From: JAQBXX01 sp947085325 | Lineage (GTDB): Bacteria; Pseudomonadota; Gammaproteobacteria; SURF-13 | Assembly: GCA_947085325.1 (NCBI GenBank) | Contig: CAMTVY010000014.1 | Coordinates: 1 to 50,283 of the forward strand | DNA: 50,283 bases | Direction: 5' to 3' | Shown here: piece by piece, positions 1-8,552 of the stretch | Layout of the letters: each line of letters opens with the position of its first letter | Position numbering within the stretch: position 1 is the first letter of the stretch | Position numbers and translations under genes: made by a program | Notes under the pieces: generated by a model | The model's database searches: none | Seen by the model: the letters and a program-made list of their open reading frames with translations, nothing else | Told to the model about the DNA's origin: nothing

Positions 1-35
1 CGCTGCGGTCATGGGCATGGCCTGAGAGATGTACT

Positions 36-182
36 GGTCAGTAATGAATTAAGAATATACTTTCCGCCACGTCCCCGCCCCCTGTTTAGGGGGCGGGACA
101 GGGTGGGGGTAGAGTCAACGGGTATTTACTCAGGAGGCAGTCCATATGTTGTGTCATCTTTATTTCTGACTCCTGAGTAAAC
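36..182 (+). repeat. Dispersed two-hairpin repeat, copy 1
   Basis: First of four copies of a ~145-bp intergenic element (others near 29644, 38833 and 42851). It has a GC hairpin (arms 74-83 and 88-97), then a conserved linker reading ACAGGGTGGGGGTAGAG, then a second hairpin (arms 127-136 and 170-179, CTCAGGAG type). It lies directly upstream of the one-domain mazG. No reading frame is conserved among the copies, so it is a structured non-coding repeat. Exact ends are uncertain by a few bases. Confidence 0.85.
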
Positions 183-235
183 GCTTTCAAACTAGCATAA
201 GCTTAATCCCATAACCATATAACGCGAGTGATTCG

Positions 236-679
236 ATGAGTGAAAACCCCCGCACCGGAAACGATGCCCCCAGGCCGCAGAGCGTGCTTGATGGTGTGGA
301 GGCATCCCTGCCCGCGCTCGCGCACGCCATGGAATTTCAGCGCCGCGTCGCCGCTGTCGGCTTCGATTGGCCGCAGGTGAGCCAAGTGCTGGAAAAGATC
401 GAGGAGGAGCTGCAGGAGATCCGCCACGAGATCAGGGAAGCCGCAGGCCACGACCGGCTGGAGGACGAAATCGGCGATCTCCTGTTCGTGTGCGTCAATC
501 TTGCGCGTCACATGAAGGTGAATCCGGAGGCCGCGTTGCAGCGGGCCAACGTGAAATTCGCGCGCCGCTTTCGCCGCATCGAGGAGATGCTCTCGCAACG
601 CGGGCGCAGACCGGACGATTCCACGCTGGAAGAGATGGATGGCCTGTGGAATCAGGTAAAGTCCGAGGAAAGAGCTTGA
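236..679 (+). CDS. mazG: MazG-type nucleoside triphosphate pyrophosphohydrolase, C-terminal domain only
   Basis: 147 residues matching the second half of the two-domain MazG family, which hydrolyses NTPs to NMP and pyrophosphate in the cytoplasm. It starts in the inter-domain linker (VLDGVEASLPAL, about residues 17-28), followed by GFDWPQ, the acidic metal-binding helix KIEEELQEI, the DEIGDLLF motif and the RRFRRIEEM helix. The acidic residues expected for Mg2+ binding are present, so it could be active. Full MazG is about 260 residues and the whole first domain is absent here. A repeat copy sits just upstream of the start. A second, decayed copy of this same short form lies at 9189. It could be a natural short form or the remnant of a truncated gene. 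Confidence 0.8.
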   Translation: MSENPRTGNDAPRPQSVLDGVEASLPALAHAMEFQRRVAAVGFDWPQVSQVLEKIEEELQEIRHEIREAAGHDRLEDEIGDLLFVCVNLARHMKVNPEAALQRANVKFARRFRRIEEMLSQRGRRPDDSTLEEMDGLWNQVKSEERA

Positions 680-754
680 GCGGTGCACCGGAGCGTACCG
701 TGACCACGCCGCGTCTTCTGGGTATGTCCTTGTCGCAAGGCATTAAGGGTGTTT

Positions 755-777
755 GTCCCGCTGATCTTCAGCGGGAC
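755..777. terminator. Hairpin between convergent mazG and hypD
   Basis: A perfect 10-bp stem (arms 755-764 and 768-777) with a 3-nt loop. It lies downstream of mazG and overlaps the hypD stop codon (768-770). Neither side has a clear T-run, so it may be a bidirectional 3'-end hairpin or a weak terminator. Confidence 0.4.
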
Positions 778-1907
778 GACACAGGTATCCGCTGCGATTG
801 CGATGAGTCCGGCGCTGGCCCGGCGCGCACGCCGCCGGACCACCAGATACGGCAGGCGCCTTCGTCCGACACCATGCAGGGGCCGATCGGGGAGCGCGGC
901 GTGCAGGCGCGGCCATAGAGCGTGCACGCGTCGGGATAGATCTGGCCGAGCACCACGCGCGCGCAGTCACAGCCCGGCGGCATTTCGCCGCTGCGTTTGC
1001 GCACCGTCTCCTGTGCGACGGGAAACCGGCGCCGCGCATCGTGCGCCTGCAGCGCGGGTTTCAATGCAAAACCCGAGGCGGGGATGGTGCCGATGCCGCG
1101 CCATGCGGCGTCCTCCACGTCCATCGTGTCGGCGAGCAGTTTTTGCGCGCGCGGATTGCCCTGCGGCTGCACCGCTTCCGGGTAGCAATTATCAAGAAAG
1201 AATTCATTTTCGCTCAACTGTCGCAGCGTGGAATAGGTGGCCGCCAGCAGTGACTCGGGCGTGAAGCCCGCCAGCGCAGCGGGGATGTGATGCCTGTCCA
1301 CCACAAAGCGCCACTGCTCCGGCCCCATCACCGTGGCGACATGGCCCGGCGCGATGAGCGCGTCGAAGCCGGGCGTGCCGGAGTCGAGCAGCATGGCGAC
1401 CGCGGGCCAGGTCAGCCGTCCGGAGAGCAGGATGAACAGATTCTGCGGCAGACCCTGTGCCAGCAGGGCGGCAATCGGCGCCATCGTGGTTTCGAATCCG
1501 GCCGCGAAAAACACCACCGCCTTTGCGCTGTTCTGCTGCGCGATGGCAACCGCCTCGCCCGGCGTTGCGAGCGCGCGGATGTCGGCGCCTGCGGCCCTGG
1601 CCTGTTCGAGCGAACGGATTTCGCCCTTGGCAACATTCACCGGCACGCGCAGCATGTCGCCGAAGGCGGTGAGGATAATATCCTCGTGCAGCGCGAGCTG
1701 GATGGCGTGAAAGATGTCCTGCTCGGGGCAGATGCACACCGGGCAGCCGGGGCCGGGAATCAGTTCGATGTTGCGCGGCAGCGCCGTGCGCAAGCCGGCG
1801 TGCGTGATGGTGCGCTCATGTCCGCCGCACACATTCATGATGCGCACCTTGCGCGGCAACGGCAGGGCGCGAATCTTTTCCAGCCACTCCGCCGCAGAGA
1901 GCGTCAT
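768..1907 (-). CDS. hypD: Hydrogenase maturation factor HypD
   Basis: 379 residues. HypD is the Fe-S protein that, with HypC, carries the Fe(CN)2CO moiety during assembly of the [NiFe]-hydrogenase active site in the cytoplasm. Family motifs are visible in order: NVCGGHE (about residue 25), the cysteine-rich GPGCPVCICPE, GFETTMAP, and the C-terminal cysteine region ending MVSDEGAC. It is the last gene of a hypC-A-B-D operon, and its ATG lies 6 bases beyond the hypB stop. Known homologues usually end soon after the EGxC motif. Here about 20 further residues of low-complexity character follow and run into a hairpin, which may mean the 3' end was rebuilt by a deletion. Confidence 0.95.
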   Translation of the reverse strand: MTLSAAEWLEKIRALPLPRKVRIMNVCGGHERTITHAGLRTALPRNIELIPGPGCPVCICPEQDIFHAIQLALHEDIILTAFGDMLRVPVNVAKGEIRSLEQARAAGADIRALATPGEAVAIAQQNSAKAVVFFAAGFETTMAPIAALLAQGLPQNLFILLSGRLTWPAVAMLLDSGTPGFDALIAPGHVATVMGPEQWRFVVDRHHIPAALAGFTPESLLAATYSTLRQLSENEFFLDNCYPEAVQPQGNPRAQKLLADTMDVEDAAWRGIGTIPASGFALKPALQAHDARRRFPVAQETVRKRSGEMPPGCDCARVVLGQIYPDACTLYGRACTPRSPIGPCMVSDEGACRIWWSGGVRAGPAPDSSQSQRIPVSSR

Positions 1908-1913
1908 CGTTAT

Positions 1914-2687
1914 TCAGCCCGCCGCATGCGCGTGCGCAACAACAGCCGCCGGAGGAGATGCGCACCGCGCCGCGACCTGCGCGCGCAGCCAGTCCAGCCA
2001 GCTTTCGAGACCGGAACCGGTTTTGGCCGAGAGCCGGAACAGCGGCGCAGGGTTGGCCAGTTGGCGCAGACAGTGCTCCGCCTTTTCAGGATCGAAGTCG
2101 TCCAGCACCGGCAGCAGGTCGGTCTTGGTGAGCAGGACCAGTTCCGCCGCGCGGAACATGACGGGATATTTTGCGGGCTTGTCGTCGCCTTCGGTCACTG
2201 AAAGCAGCGTGACGTTATGATGCTGTCCCAGATCAAAGCTCGCCGGGCACACCAGATTGCCGACATTTTCGATGAACACGATGTCGAGGCCGTCGAGCCG
2301 GATGTGATGCAGGGCGTCGTGCACCATATGCGCATCGAGGTGACATGCGGTGCCGGTGGTGATCTGCACGGCGGGCACGCCTTTGGCGCGGATACGCGCG
2401 GCGTCATTTTCGGTTTCGAGATCGCCCTCGATCACGGCAAGATTGAATTCATGCTTGAGCGCGTCGATGGTCGCCTCCAGCAGCGCGGTCTTGCCCGCGC
2501 CCGGCGCGGACATCAGGTTGACGGCGAGCACGCCGTGGGTGTCGAAGTGCGCGCGGTTGTGCGCCGCCTGGCGGTCGTTTTCGGCCAGCAGGCCGCCGAG
2601 CACCGCCACCGCATTCGTGCCGGCGACCGGTTTGTAGATCAGATGCCGGTTGCCCGGCGTGATGTTGCAGCCGCAGGTGTTACACAC
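1914..2687 (-). CDS. hypB: Hydrogenase maturation GTPase HypB
   Basis: Nickel-insertion GTPase that works with HypA on the [NiFe]-hydrogenase large subunit. I place the start at the GTG at 2687. A GGAGG ribosome-binding site lies at 2694-2698, 6 bases upstream, and the protein then begins with the family-typical N-terminal metal motif CNTCGC. Longer frames would need a TTG at 2723 with an untypical leader. This gives 257 residues. P-loop APGAGKTALLE, a metal-site CHLDAHMVH segment and the TKTDL nucleotide motif are visible. The start overlaps the hypA stop by 8 bases, indicating translational coupling. Confidence 0.93.
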   Translation of the reverse strand: MCNTCGCNITPGNRHLIYKPVAGTNAVAVLGGLLAENDRQAAHNRAHFDTHGVLAVNLMSAPGAGKTALLEATIDALKHEFNLAVIEGDLETENDAARIRAKGVPAVQITTGTACHLDAHMVHDALHHIRLDGLDIVFIENVGNLVCPASFDLGQHHNVTLLSVTEGDDKPAKYPVMFRAAELVLLTKTDLLPVLDDFDPEKAEHCLRQLANPAPLFRLSAKTGSGLESWLDWLRAQVAARCASPPAAVVAHAHAAG

Positions 2688-3063
2688 AGGCCGCCTCCGT
2701 TTCTGTTGTGGGTGGATCGGCAATAATCAGCCCGACGCTTTCCAATATCATTTCATTGCCGCTCACCAGCCGCGTGCGCCAGTTGCCGCACTGCGCGCAC
2801 ACCAGGCAATTGACCGTGGCCTCCGTCTCGCTGTCGCACTGCGCGCAGTGCACGCGCACCGGCGCGCGCCGGATCACCAGCCGCGCCTCGCTCGCCAGCG
2901 TGCCGCAGCGGGCGAGAGGAAACACTTGCGCCAGCAGCGCGGCCTCCACGCCCGAGAGCGGGCCGATGTGCACGCGGATGACGTCGATGGCGCGCGCCTG
3001 CCGTTGCCGCGCGACGGCCTCAACCTGCTTCAGCAGTGCGCGGCAAATGGAAAGTTCATGCAT
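2680..3063 (-). CDS. hypA: Hydrogenase nickel incorporation protein HypA
   Basis: 127 residues beginning MHELSI, where His2 is the conserved Ni2+ ligand of HypA. The zinc-binding region follows near residues 75-95 as CAQC ... CLVCAQC. HypA delivers nickel to the hydrogenase large subunit with HypB. The start overlaps the end of hypC by 8 bases and the stop overlaps the hypB GTG start. A longer in-frame extension to 3219 is just hypC sequence read in another frame. The C-terminus is slightly longer than in classical HypA. Confidence 0.93.
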   Translation of the reverse strand: MHELSICRALLKQVEAVARQRQARAIDVIRVHIGPLSGVEAALLAQVFPLARCGTLASEARLVIRRAPVRVHCAQCDSETEATVNCLVCAQCGNWRTRLVSGNEMILESVGLIIADPPTTETEAACV

Positions 3064-3286
3064 GGGGAGTGTGCGTCTGCATCTGGTCGTGGAGTTCCCA
3101 TGCGGAGCGCGCGTGTGGCGCGGAAATCTTCTGGATGGCGTAACCCACGTGCACCAGCACAAACTCACCCGCCGCGAGCGGGGCGTCCAGCAAAAACAGA
3201 TTGACCGTACGCTCCACACCGTTGGCGTTGCAGCGCGCGGTAACTCCGTCCAGTTCTATCACCTGCATGGGAACGGCGAGGCACAT
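3056..3286 (-). CDS. hypC: Hydrogenase maturation chaperone HypC/HybG
   Basis: 76 residues starting MCLAVPMQV, with the invariant N-terminal Cys2 that binds iron and contacts the hydrogenase large subunit. HypC forms a complex with HypD during Fe(CN)2CO assembly. It is the first gene of the minus-strand hypCABD operon and is divergent from the archease gene. No hypE, hypF or hydrogenase structural gene is present in the window, so those functions must be encoded elsewhere if the pathway is complete. Confidence 0.93.
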   Translation of the reverse strand: MCLAVPMQVIELDGVTARCNANGVERTVNLFLLDAPLAAGEFVLVHVGYAIQKISAPHARSAWELHDQMQTHTPHA

Positions 3287-3427
3287 GACGCCCTCTGTTG
3301 GGCCGGAATACTTGATGGCTTCATATTACGCTGCCCGGGGACAAGATCAAGCGCGGACGGCCAGATGAACAGGAATTTCTTGCACTATATCAAGTGGCGG
3401 CCCCGGTGCTTGTGCTAATCTTAATAA

Positions 3428-3838
3428 ATGATGAGTTACGGCTATTTCGAACACGATGCCGACACCGGCATCATCGGCCGCGGCAACACGCCGGAGGAGG
3501 CCTTCATCTCCGCCGCCGAGGCCATGTTCGCCATCATGGTGGATATCACGACGGTGCATGCAGTGCAGCACGTGCAATTCGATTTTGAGGAGGCGGACGT
3601 GGAGTTTGCGCTCGTGACCTGGCTGAACCGTTTGCTCACCGAGGCGCGCATGCACGGACTCGTCTTCGGGCGGTTTCATCTGCACCGCAGCGGCGTGCGC
3701 TGGGAGGGCGGTGCGTGGGGCGAGTCGTGGCGCGATGCGCTGGAAAAGGGCGTGGAGGTGAAGGGCGCCACGCTTACCCTGTTGTCCGTGCAGTCCAGCC
3801 CCGCAGGGTGGGAGGCGCGCTGTGTGGTCGATGTGTGA
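3428..3838 (+). CDS. Archease (RtcB activator)
   Basis: 136 residues of the archease/SHS2 family. The N-terminal YFEHDADTGIIGRG segment carries the conserved His-Asp and Asp residues, and the protein ends VVDV with the conserved C-terminal Asp that takes part in metal binding. Archease accelerates guanylylation of the RNA ligase RtcB and allows multiple turnover. The gene sits 34 bases upstream of rtcB on the same strand, which supports the functional pairing. Two adjacent ATGs (3428 and 3431) are possible starts and no strong ribosome-binding site is seen. Confidence 0.9.
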   Translation: MMSYGYFEHDADTGIIGRGNTPEEAFISAAEAMFAIMVDITTVHAVQHVQFDFEEADVEFALVTWLNRLLTEARMHGLVFGRFHLHRSGVRWEGGAWGESWRDALEKGVEVKGATLTLLSVQSSPAGWEARCVVDV

Positions 3839-3872
3839 GAGAGGGGAAACCTGACGTGGACATGAGTCGCCC

Positions 3873-5306
3873 ATGGATCTGAGTCACCTGGTCAAGCTGG
3901 ATGACTACCGCTGGAGCGTGCCGCTCGCCGCGGGCGAAACGCGCGCGCCGGTCTGTCTCTACGGCAGCGAGCCGCTGCTTGCCAGCATGGATGACAAGGT
4001 GCTGGAGCAGATTACCAATGTGGCGCGGCTCCCCGGCCTGGTCGGCGCCGCGATGACCATGCCCGACGCGCACTGGGGCTACGGCTTTCCCATCGGCGGT
4101 GTCGCCGCCTTCGATGCCGAGCAGGGCGGCATCATCTCCGCCGGCGGCGTGGGGTTCGACATCTCCTGCGGCATCCGCTGCCTGCGTACCAATCTTGTGA
4201 TCACCGACATCCTGCCGCAGATGAAGATGCTGGCCGACATCCTGTTTCACACCATCCCCGCCGGCGTGGGTGAAGAAGGCGAGCTCAAGCTTGCGCCCGC
4301 GGAACTCGACCGGGTGCTGGCGGGCGGTGCGCAGTGGGCGGTGAAGCACGGTTACGGAGTGGCGGAAGACCTGGACTATATCGAGGAGCGCGGCCAGGTG
4401 GCGGGCGCGGTGCCGGAGAACGTCTCCGATCATGCCAAGAAACGCCAGCGCGGTGAAATGGGCACGCTGGGTTCCGGCAACCACTATCTCGAAGTGCAGG
4501 TGGTGGACCGAATTTATGATACAGAGGCGGCGCAGGCCTTTGGCCTGTCTGAGGGGCAGGTGGTCGTCTCCATTCACTGCGGCTCGCGCGGACTCGGACA
4601 TCAGATCGGCACCGAATATCTCATCACGCTCGCCAAGGCCGCGAGCCGTCTGGGCGTCACACTGCCCGACCGCGAGCTTGCCTGCGCGCCGATCACTTCA
4701 CCCGAAGGTCAGCAGTACATCGGCGCGATGAACGCGGCGATCAACTGCGCGCTGGCCAATCGCCAGATACTCGCGCACCTCACGCGCGAGGTGTTCGCGC
4801 GCATCCTGCCCGAGGCGCGGCTGGAAACGCTGTTCGATGTCTCGCACAACACCTGCAAGGTGGAGCAGCACAAGGTGGACGGCAGGCAACGCGAGCTCTA
4901 CGTGCACCGCAAGGGCGCGACGCGCGCCTTCGGCCCCGGTCACCCCGCGCTGCCGGAGCGTTACCGCGCGGTGGGCCAGCCGGTCATCATCGGCGGCAGC
5001 ATGGGGACGGGCTCGTATGTGCTTGCCGGTACGCGCGAGAGCGAAACCCGCGCCTGGTCTTCGGCGAGCCACGGCGCGGGCCGCGCCATGAGCCGCCATC
5101 AGGCGTTACGCCGCTGGAGCGGGCGGCAACTGGTGGATGAACTCGCGGAGCGCGGCATTATTATCCGCACCCGTTCCATGCGCGGCGCGGCGGAAGAGGC
5201 GCCGGGCGCCTACAAGGATGTGGACCAGGTGGCAGAGGTAACGGAGAAGGCCGGGCTGGCACGCCGCGTGGCCTTTCTGCGGCCGAAGGCGTGCATCAAG
5301 GGTTAA
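3873..5306 (+). CDS. rtcB: RNA-splicing ligase RtcB (3'-phosphate RNA ligase)
   Basis: 477 residues. RtcB joins 2',3'-cyclic-phosphate or 3'-phosphate RNA ends to 5'-OH ends using GTP and Mn2+. The metal-binding GVGFDISCG motif places Asp96 and Cys99 where the archaeal enzyme has Asp95 and Cys98. GTLGSGNHYLE and SIHCGSRGLGHQI supply the conserved Asn and His metal ligands. SASHGAGRAMSR contains the His that is guanylylated. It is preceded by archease and followed 14 bases later by a phosphoribosyltransferase gene. No RtcA or RtcR-type sigma-54 activator is adjacent, so regulation differs from the E. coli rtc operon. Confidence 0.96.
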   Translation: MDLSHLVKLDDYRWSVPLAAGETRAPVCLYGSEPLLASMDDKVLEQITNVARLPGLVGAAMTMPDAHWGYGFPIGGVAAFDAEQGGIISAGGVGFDISCGIRCLRTNLVITDILPQMKMLADILFHTIPAGVGEEGELKLAPAELDRVLAGGAQWAVKHGYGVAEDLDYIEERGQVAGAVPENVSDHAKKRQRGEMGTLGSGNHYLEVQVVDRIYDTEAAQAFGLSEGQVVVSIHCGSRGLGHQIGTEYLITLAKAASRLGVTLPDRELACAPITSPEGQQYIGAMNAAINCALANRQILAHLTREVFARILPEARLETLFDVSHNTCKVEQHKVDGRQRELYVHRKGATRAFGPGHPALPERYRAVGQPVIIGGSMGTGSYVLAGTRESETRAWSSASHGAGRAMSRHQALRRWSGRQLVDELAERGIIIRTRSMRGAAEEAPGAYKDVDQVAEVTEKAGLARRVAFLRPKACIKG

Positions 5307-5320
5307 CGGGAGGGAGAGCC

Positions 5321-5968
5321 ATGCTGTTTCAAAATCGCAAGGAGGCCGCACGGCTTCTGTCGGAAAAACTCAAACCGTATCGCGACAAGAATCCGCTGAT
5401 TCTGGCCATCCCGCGCGGCGCGGTGCCGATGGCGAAAGACATCGCCGCCGCACTGCAGGGCGAGATGGATGTCGTGCTGGTGCGGAAGTTGCGCGCACCG
5501 GGCAATCCGGAATTCGCCGTCGGCTCGGTGGATGAGAGCGGCTGGACCTACGTGGCCGACCACGCCGCAGCGGCGGGCGCGACGCCGGAATATATCCAGC
5601 AGGAGAAACAGAAGCAGCTGGCGACCATGCGCCAGCGCCGCGCGCAGTACACGCCGGTGCATCCGCCCAGCGAGGTGGAAGGCCGTATCGTCATCGTGGT
5701 GGACGATGGCCTGGCTACCGGCGCCACCATGATTTCGGCGCTGCACGCGCTGCGCGCCAAGCAGCCGCAAAAGCTGATCGCGGCCGTGCCGGTATCGCCG
5801 CCGGAGACGCTGCGGAAAGTGGCGCAGTACGCCGATGAGGTGGTGTGCCTGCACGCGCCGGAGTATTTTCAGGCCGTGGGACAGTTTTACGCCGATTTCC
5901 CCCAGGTGGACGATGAAGAGGTGATTGCCCTGCTGCGCGAGAGCAAGGCAAGCGTGCTACCTGGCTGA
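5321..5968 (+). CDS. Phosphoribosyltransferase family protein
   Basis: 215 residues from the ATG at 5321, which has a purine-rich GGGAGGGAG ribosome-binding stretch just upstream. An earlier in-frame ATG at 5291 overlaps rtcB and is less likely. The PRPP-binding loop VVDDGLATGATM lies near residues 125-136, and the fold resembles predicted phosphoribosyltransferases of the type I class. The substrate cannot be told from sequence. Its close linkage to rtcB suggests a link to RNA repair or nucleotide salvage, but that is inference. Confidence 0.85.
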   Translation: MLFQNRKEAARLLSEKLKPYRDKNPLILAIPRGAVPMAKDIAAALQGEMDVVLVRKLRAPGNPEFAVGSVDESGWTYVADHAAAAGATPEYIQQEKQKQLATMRQRRAQYTPVHPPSEVEGRIVIVVDDGLATGATMISALHALRAKQPQKLIAAVPVSPPETLRKVAQYADEVVCLHAPEYFQAVGQFYADFPQVDDEEVIALLRESKASVLPG

Positions 5969-6173
5969 GGCGGCGGCGCAGGCGGGGCCGAGAAGACAGA
6001 GGCATAATTGCTACACAGGTTAACGCCTTCATGATACGTCCTCCTGCCTGAACCAGGTTAAAGCGGGTGTCAAAGGGGTATTTTCACGCCTGCCTGCCGG
6101 AGATTTCCTGGATCCTTGTCAATCTTCGGGCAGGTAGAAGGCCGGGAGGGGAGATGCGAACATCAGCGACGTG
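5969..6173. other. Intergenic gap between convergent genes
   Basis: A 205-base gap between the phosphoribosyltransferase and the minus-strand ATPase gene. I see no convincing gene, tRNA or strong terminator in it. Confidence 0.5.
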
Positions 6174-8552
6174 TTAATTGCACACGGTGCGAATCTGATG
6201 GATATCCGTGTTGCCTTGCAGGACTTTCTCTATCCCGTCCTGCTTCAGGGTGCGTAAACCCTCGGCGAAGGCCGCGTTCCGTAGCTCCTCCACAGTCGCA
6301 CGCTTCTGGATCAGCCTCTTAATCGTGCTGCTGCCGATAAGCAGCTCGTGCAGGCCAAGGCGTCCCTTGTAGCCGGTATTTCCGCATTCTTCACAGCCGC
6401 ATGCCTTGTAAAGCATGAACTTGCCCTCAATTGCGTAGGCGCTTTGCCAATGTTGCAATACAGTGGCCGGATCGACCGGCATGTCCAGGCAATATTCCTG
6501 CAGCAACTCATCAGCTTCGCTGGCGCTTGCGCTGTAGGCTTCCTTGCACTTCTCACACAAGCGCTTGGCAAGGCGTTGTGCCAGCACACCCAGTAATGCG
6601 TCGGAGAAATTGAAGGGATCCATGCCCAAATCGAGAAGCCGCACGACACTTTCCGGGGCACTATTGGTATGCAGGGTGGAAAATACCAGATGCCCTGTCA
6701 GCGATGCCTCGATACCGACTTTGGTTGTTTCCGCATCGCGCATTTCACCGACCATAATAACGTCGGGATCAGCTCGCAAGAAAGCGCGCATCGCAGCAGC
6801 AAAGGTCAATCCAATTTTTGTATTTACCTGCACCTGCCGCAGTCCTTGCTGCGTAATCTCGACAGGATCTTCCGCAGTCCAGATCTTGCGCTCCGGTGTG
6901 TTGATATAGCTGAGCACGGAGTGCAGTGTAGTGGTTTTGCCTGAACCTGTGGGGCCGCATATCAGAAATAAACCATGCGCTTTGACAGCTATATTTTTAA
7001 TGGCCTCCAAGAGGGTTGAGTTAAGTCCAAGATGATCTATAGGAACCGGTTTAGCCCCGGCCAATATTCTCATCACAACGTCTTCCATGTTATTGGTGGT
7101 GGGAATGGTGGCGACACGTAATTCTATTTTCGCCGGTCCATATTGCTGAAAATCTATCTTGCCATCCTGTGGTTTGCGCCGCTCAGAAATATCGAGTCCG
7201 CCCATGATCTTGATTCTGGAGACCAGGGCATTCCGATAATTGGCCGGAATTTCGAAATAATTAGCCAGTGTGCCGTCACTGCGAAAACGGATACGGGTAT
7301 TTTGTTTGCCCGGATAAGATTCAATATGAATATCGGAGGCTCCCTGTTGCAGGGCATCCAGTATCATTTTATTGACCAGTCTGACGAGGGTATTGTCAGA
7401 TTCCGCGATGGTGTCATCAGGCTCCTCTGTGTCGGCTTCAGACTCTAGCTGCGACGTGAGTTCACCAATATTGCCGCCACCTCCATCATAACCATAAAAA
7501 TTATCTATCGTAAGGGAAAGGTCTTCCTCGGTTGCCATGACTGGATCAATTGTTAATTTTGTATAGAAGCGTAATGCATCCAATGGCTCCCATTTCATGG
7601 GATCCGATACGGCTACCACCAATGTTTCTCCCGCCCGGTATAGCGGCACAATCTTATGCTGGCGGAGGATATTTTCGGGGATCAGTTTAATGACATTCGG
7701 ATCAACATTGAATTTGCGCAGATTGACAACCGGAATACCAAGCTTTCGCGCCAGCGCGCGCTTGATGGTGTCCTTGTCCACAAGGCCCATGCTGATCAGA
7801 ATTTCGCCCAGGGGCATTTTGCGGTCTTTCTGTTGACCACTCAGTGCCTCATCCAGTTGCTGCTGGGTAATCAGCTTCTCATTAACCAGCATTTCACCCA
7901 ATTTCAGGCTGGGCTGGCTCTTCTGCTCTTGCAGCGCCCGGATGAGCTGCTCTCGCGTGACGAGTTGTTCTCCGGTCAGATAATCTCCTATGCGCTGGCT
8001 GCGCAGTTGCTGCTGTTTCTTCAGGCCCAAATCAATATCTTTTGAGGTCGCAGATTTTTCTTTGACGAGCAACTGGCCTATAGGTGCGCCAATCTGACAG
8101 TTTTTAATGGCATGGCTGGGTATGAAGTAGCGAATGATTTTCCCTTCACGGTTCAATATGAATAAATACAGGCCGGCCTTTTTCCTGATGGACCCCATGG
8201 TCTCACCAGTAAGCTTGTCACCATCCATAAACTCTATGTTGCATTTTTGCTTGTCTGAGCCGGAAAGCACCTCATCCCCAAGCTGCGTCTTGAGCAGGTC
8301 ATCTTGTTTTTTAGGAGGTAGTGGGTGGGTCAGCCGCAAATATTTGACGCTGTGCAGGTCGATAGTGGAGTTGGCGCCGGATTCGCTGGTGCGTAATTCA
8401 AGCACTGCTTCATCAGGAGAAAAGCGGATCAGTTCACCCAATATTTGTTTGCCATTCTCAAGAAAGGCTATACAGGGCTCAGGAGCATCACTGGCTGCCT
8501 TGGGGGGCAATGTAAAGTGCGGCGGGGTGGGCCAATTCACTGGTTTTGTCAT
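6174..8552 (-). CDS. GspE/PilB-family secretion or pilus ATPase with MshEN repeats
   Basis: About 792 residues from the ATG at 8552 (a GGAAA lies just upstream; ATG 8564 is an alternative). Order of parts: an unassigned N-terminal domain of about 140 residues; three MshEN-type repeats (IGDYLTGEQLVT, LGEMLVNEKLIT, LGEILISMGLVD, about residues 180-280), a module known to bind c-di-GMP in related ATPases; then the hexameric ATPase with P-loop CGPTGSGKTTTL, Walker-B region PDVIMVGEMRD and a STLHTN histidine box; and a tetracysteine zinc site (CEKC ... CEEC). It would power a type IV pilus or type II secretion apparatus at the inner membrane. No other pilus or secretion genes are nearby. Confidence 0.9.
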   Translation of the reverse strand: MTKPVNWPTPPHFTLPPKAASDAPEPCIAFLENGKQILGELIRFSPDEAVLELRTSESGANSTIDLHSVKYLRLTHPLPPKKQDDLLKTQLGDEVLSGSDKQKCNIEFMDGDKLTGETMGSIRKKAGLYLFILNREGKIIRYFIPSHAIKNCQIGAPIGQLLVKEKSATSKDIDLGLKKQQQLRSQRIGDYLTGEQLVTREQLIRALQEQKSQPSLKLGEMLVNEKLITQQQLDEALSGQQKDRKMPLGEILISMGLVDKDTIKRALARKLGIPVVNLRKFNVDPNVIKLIPENILRQHKIVPLYRAGETLVVAVSDPMKWEPLDALRFYTKLTIDPVMATEEDLSLTIDNFYGYDGGGGNIGELTSQLESEADTEEPDDTIAESDNTLVRLVNKMILDALQQGASDIHIESYPGKQNTRIRFRSDGTLANYFEIPANYRNALVSRIKIMGGLDISERRKPQDGKIDFQQYGPAKIELRVATIPTTNNMEDVVMRILAGAKPVPIDHLGLNSTLLEAIKNIAVKAHGLFLICGPTGSGKTTTLHSVLSYINTPERKIWTAEDPVEITQQGLRQVQVNTKIGLTFAAAMRAFLRADPDVIMVGEMRDAETTKVGIEASLTGHLVFSTLHTNSAPESVVRLLDLGMDPFNFSDALLGVLAQRLAKRLCEKCKEAYSASASEADELLQEYCLDMPVDPATVLQHWQSAYAIEGKFMLYKACGCEECGNTGYKGRLGLHELLIGSSTIKRLIQKRATVEELRNAAFAEGLRTLKQDGIEKVLQGNTDIHQIRTVCN

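Noticed and set aside
1..30. Similarity between the first bases of the window (CATGGGCATGGCCTGA) and 9118-9133 (CATGCCCGTGGCCTGA), as if an upstream gene end had been duplicated along with mazG.
   Set aside because: The match is about 16 bases with mismatches and no recognisable protein. Too short to claim a larger duplication.
2688..2723. TTG start for hypB at 2723.
   Set aside because: A GTG at 2687 has a well-placed GGAGG and gives the family N-terminus.
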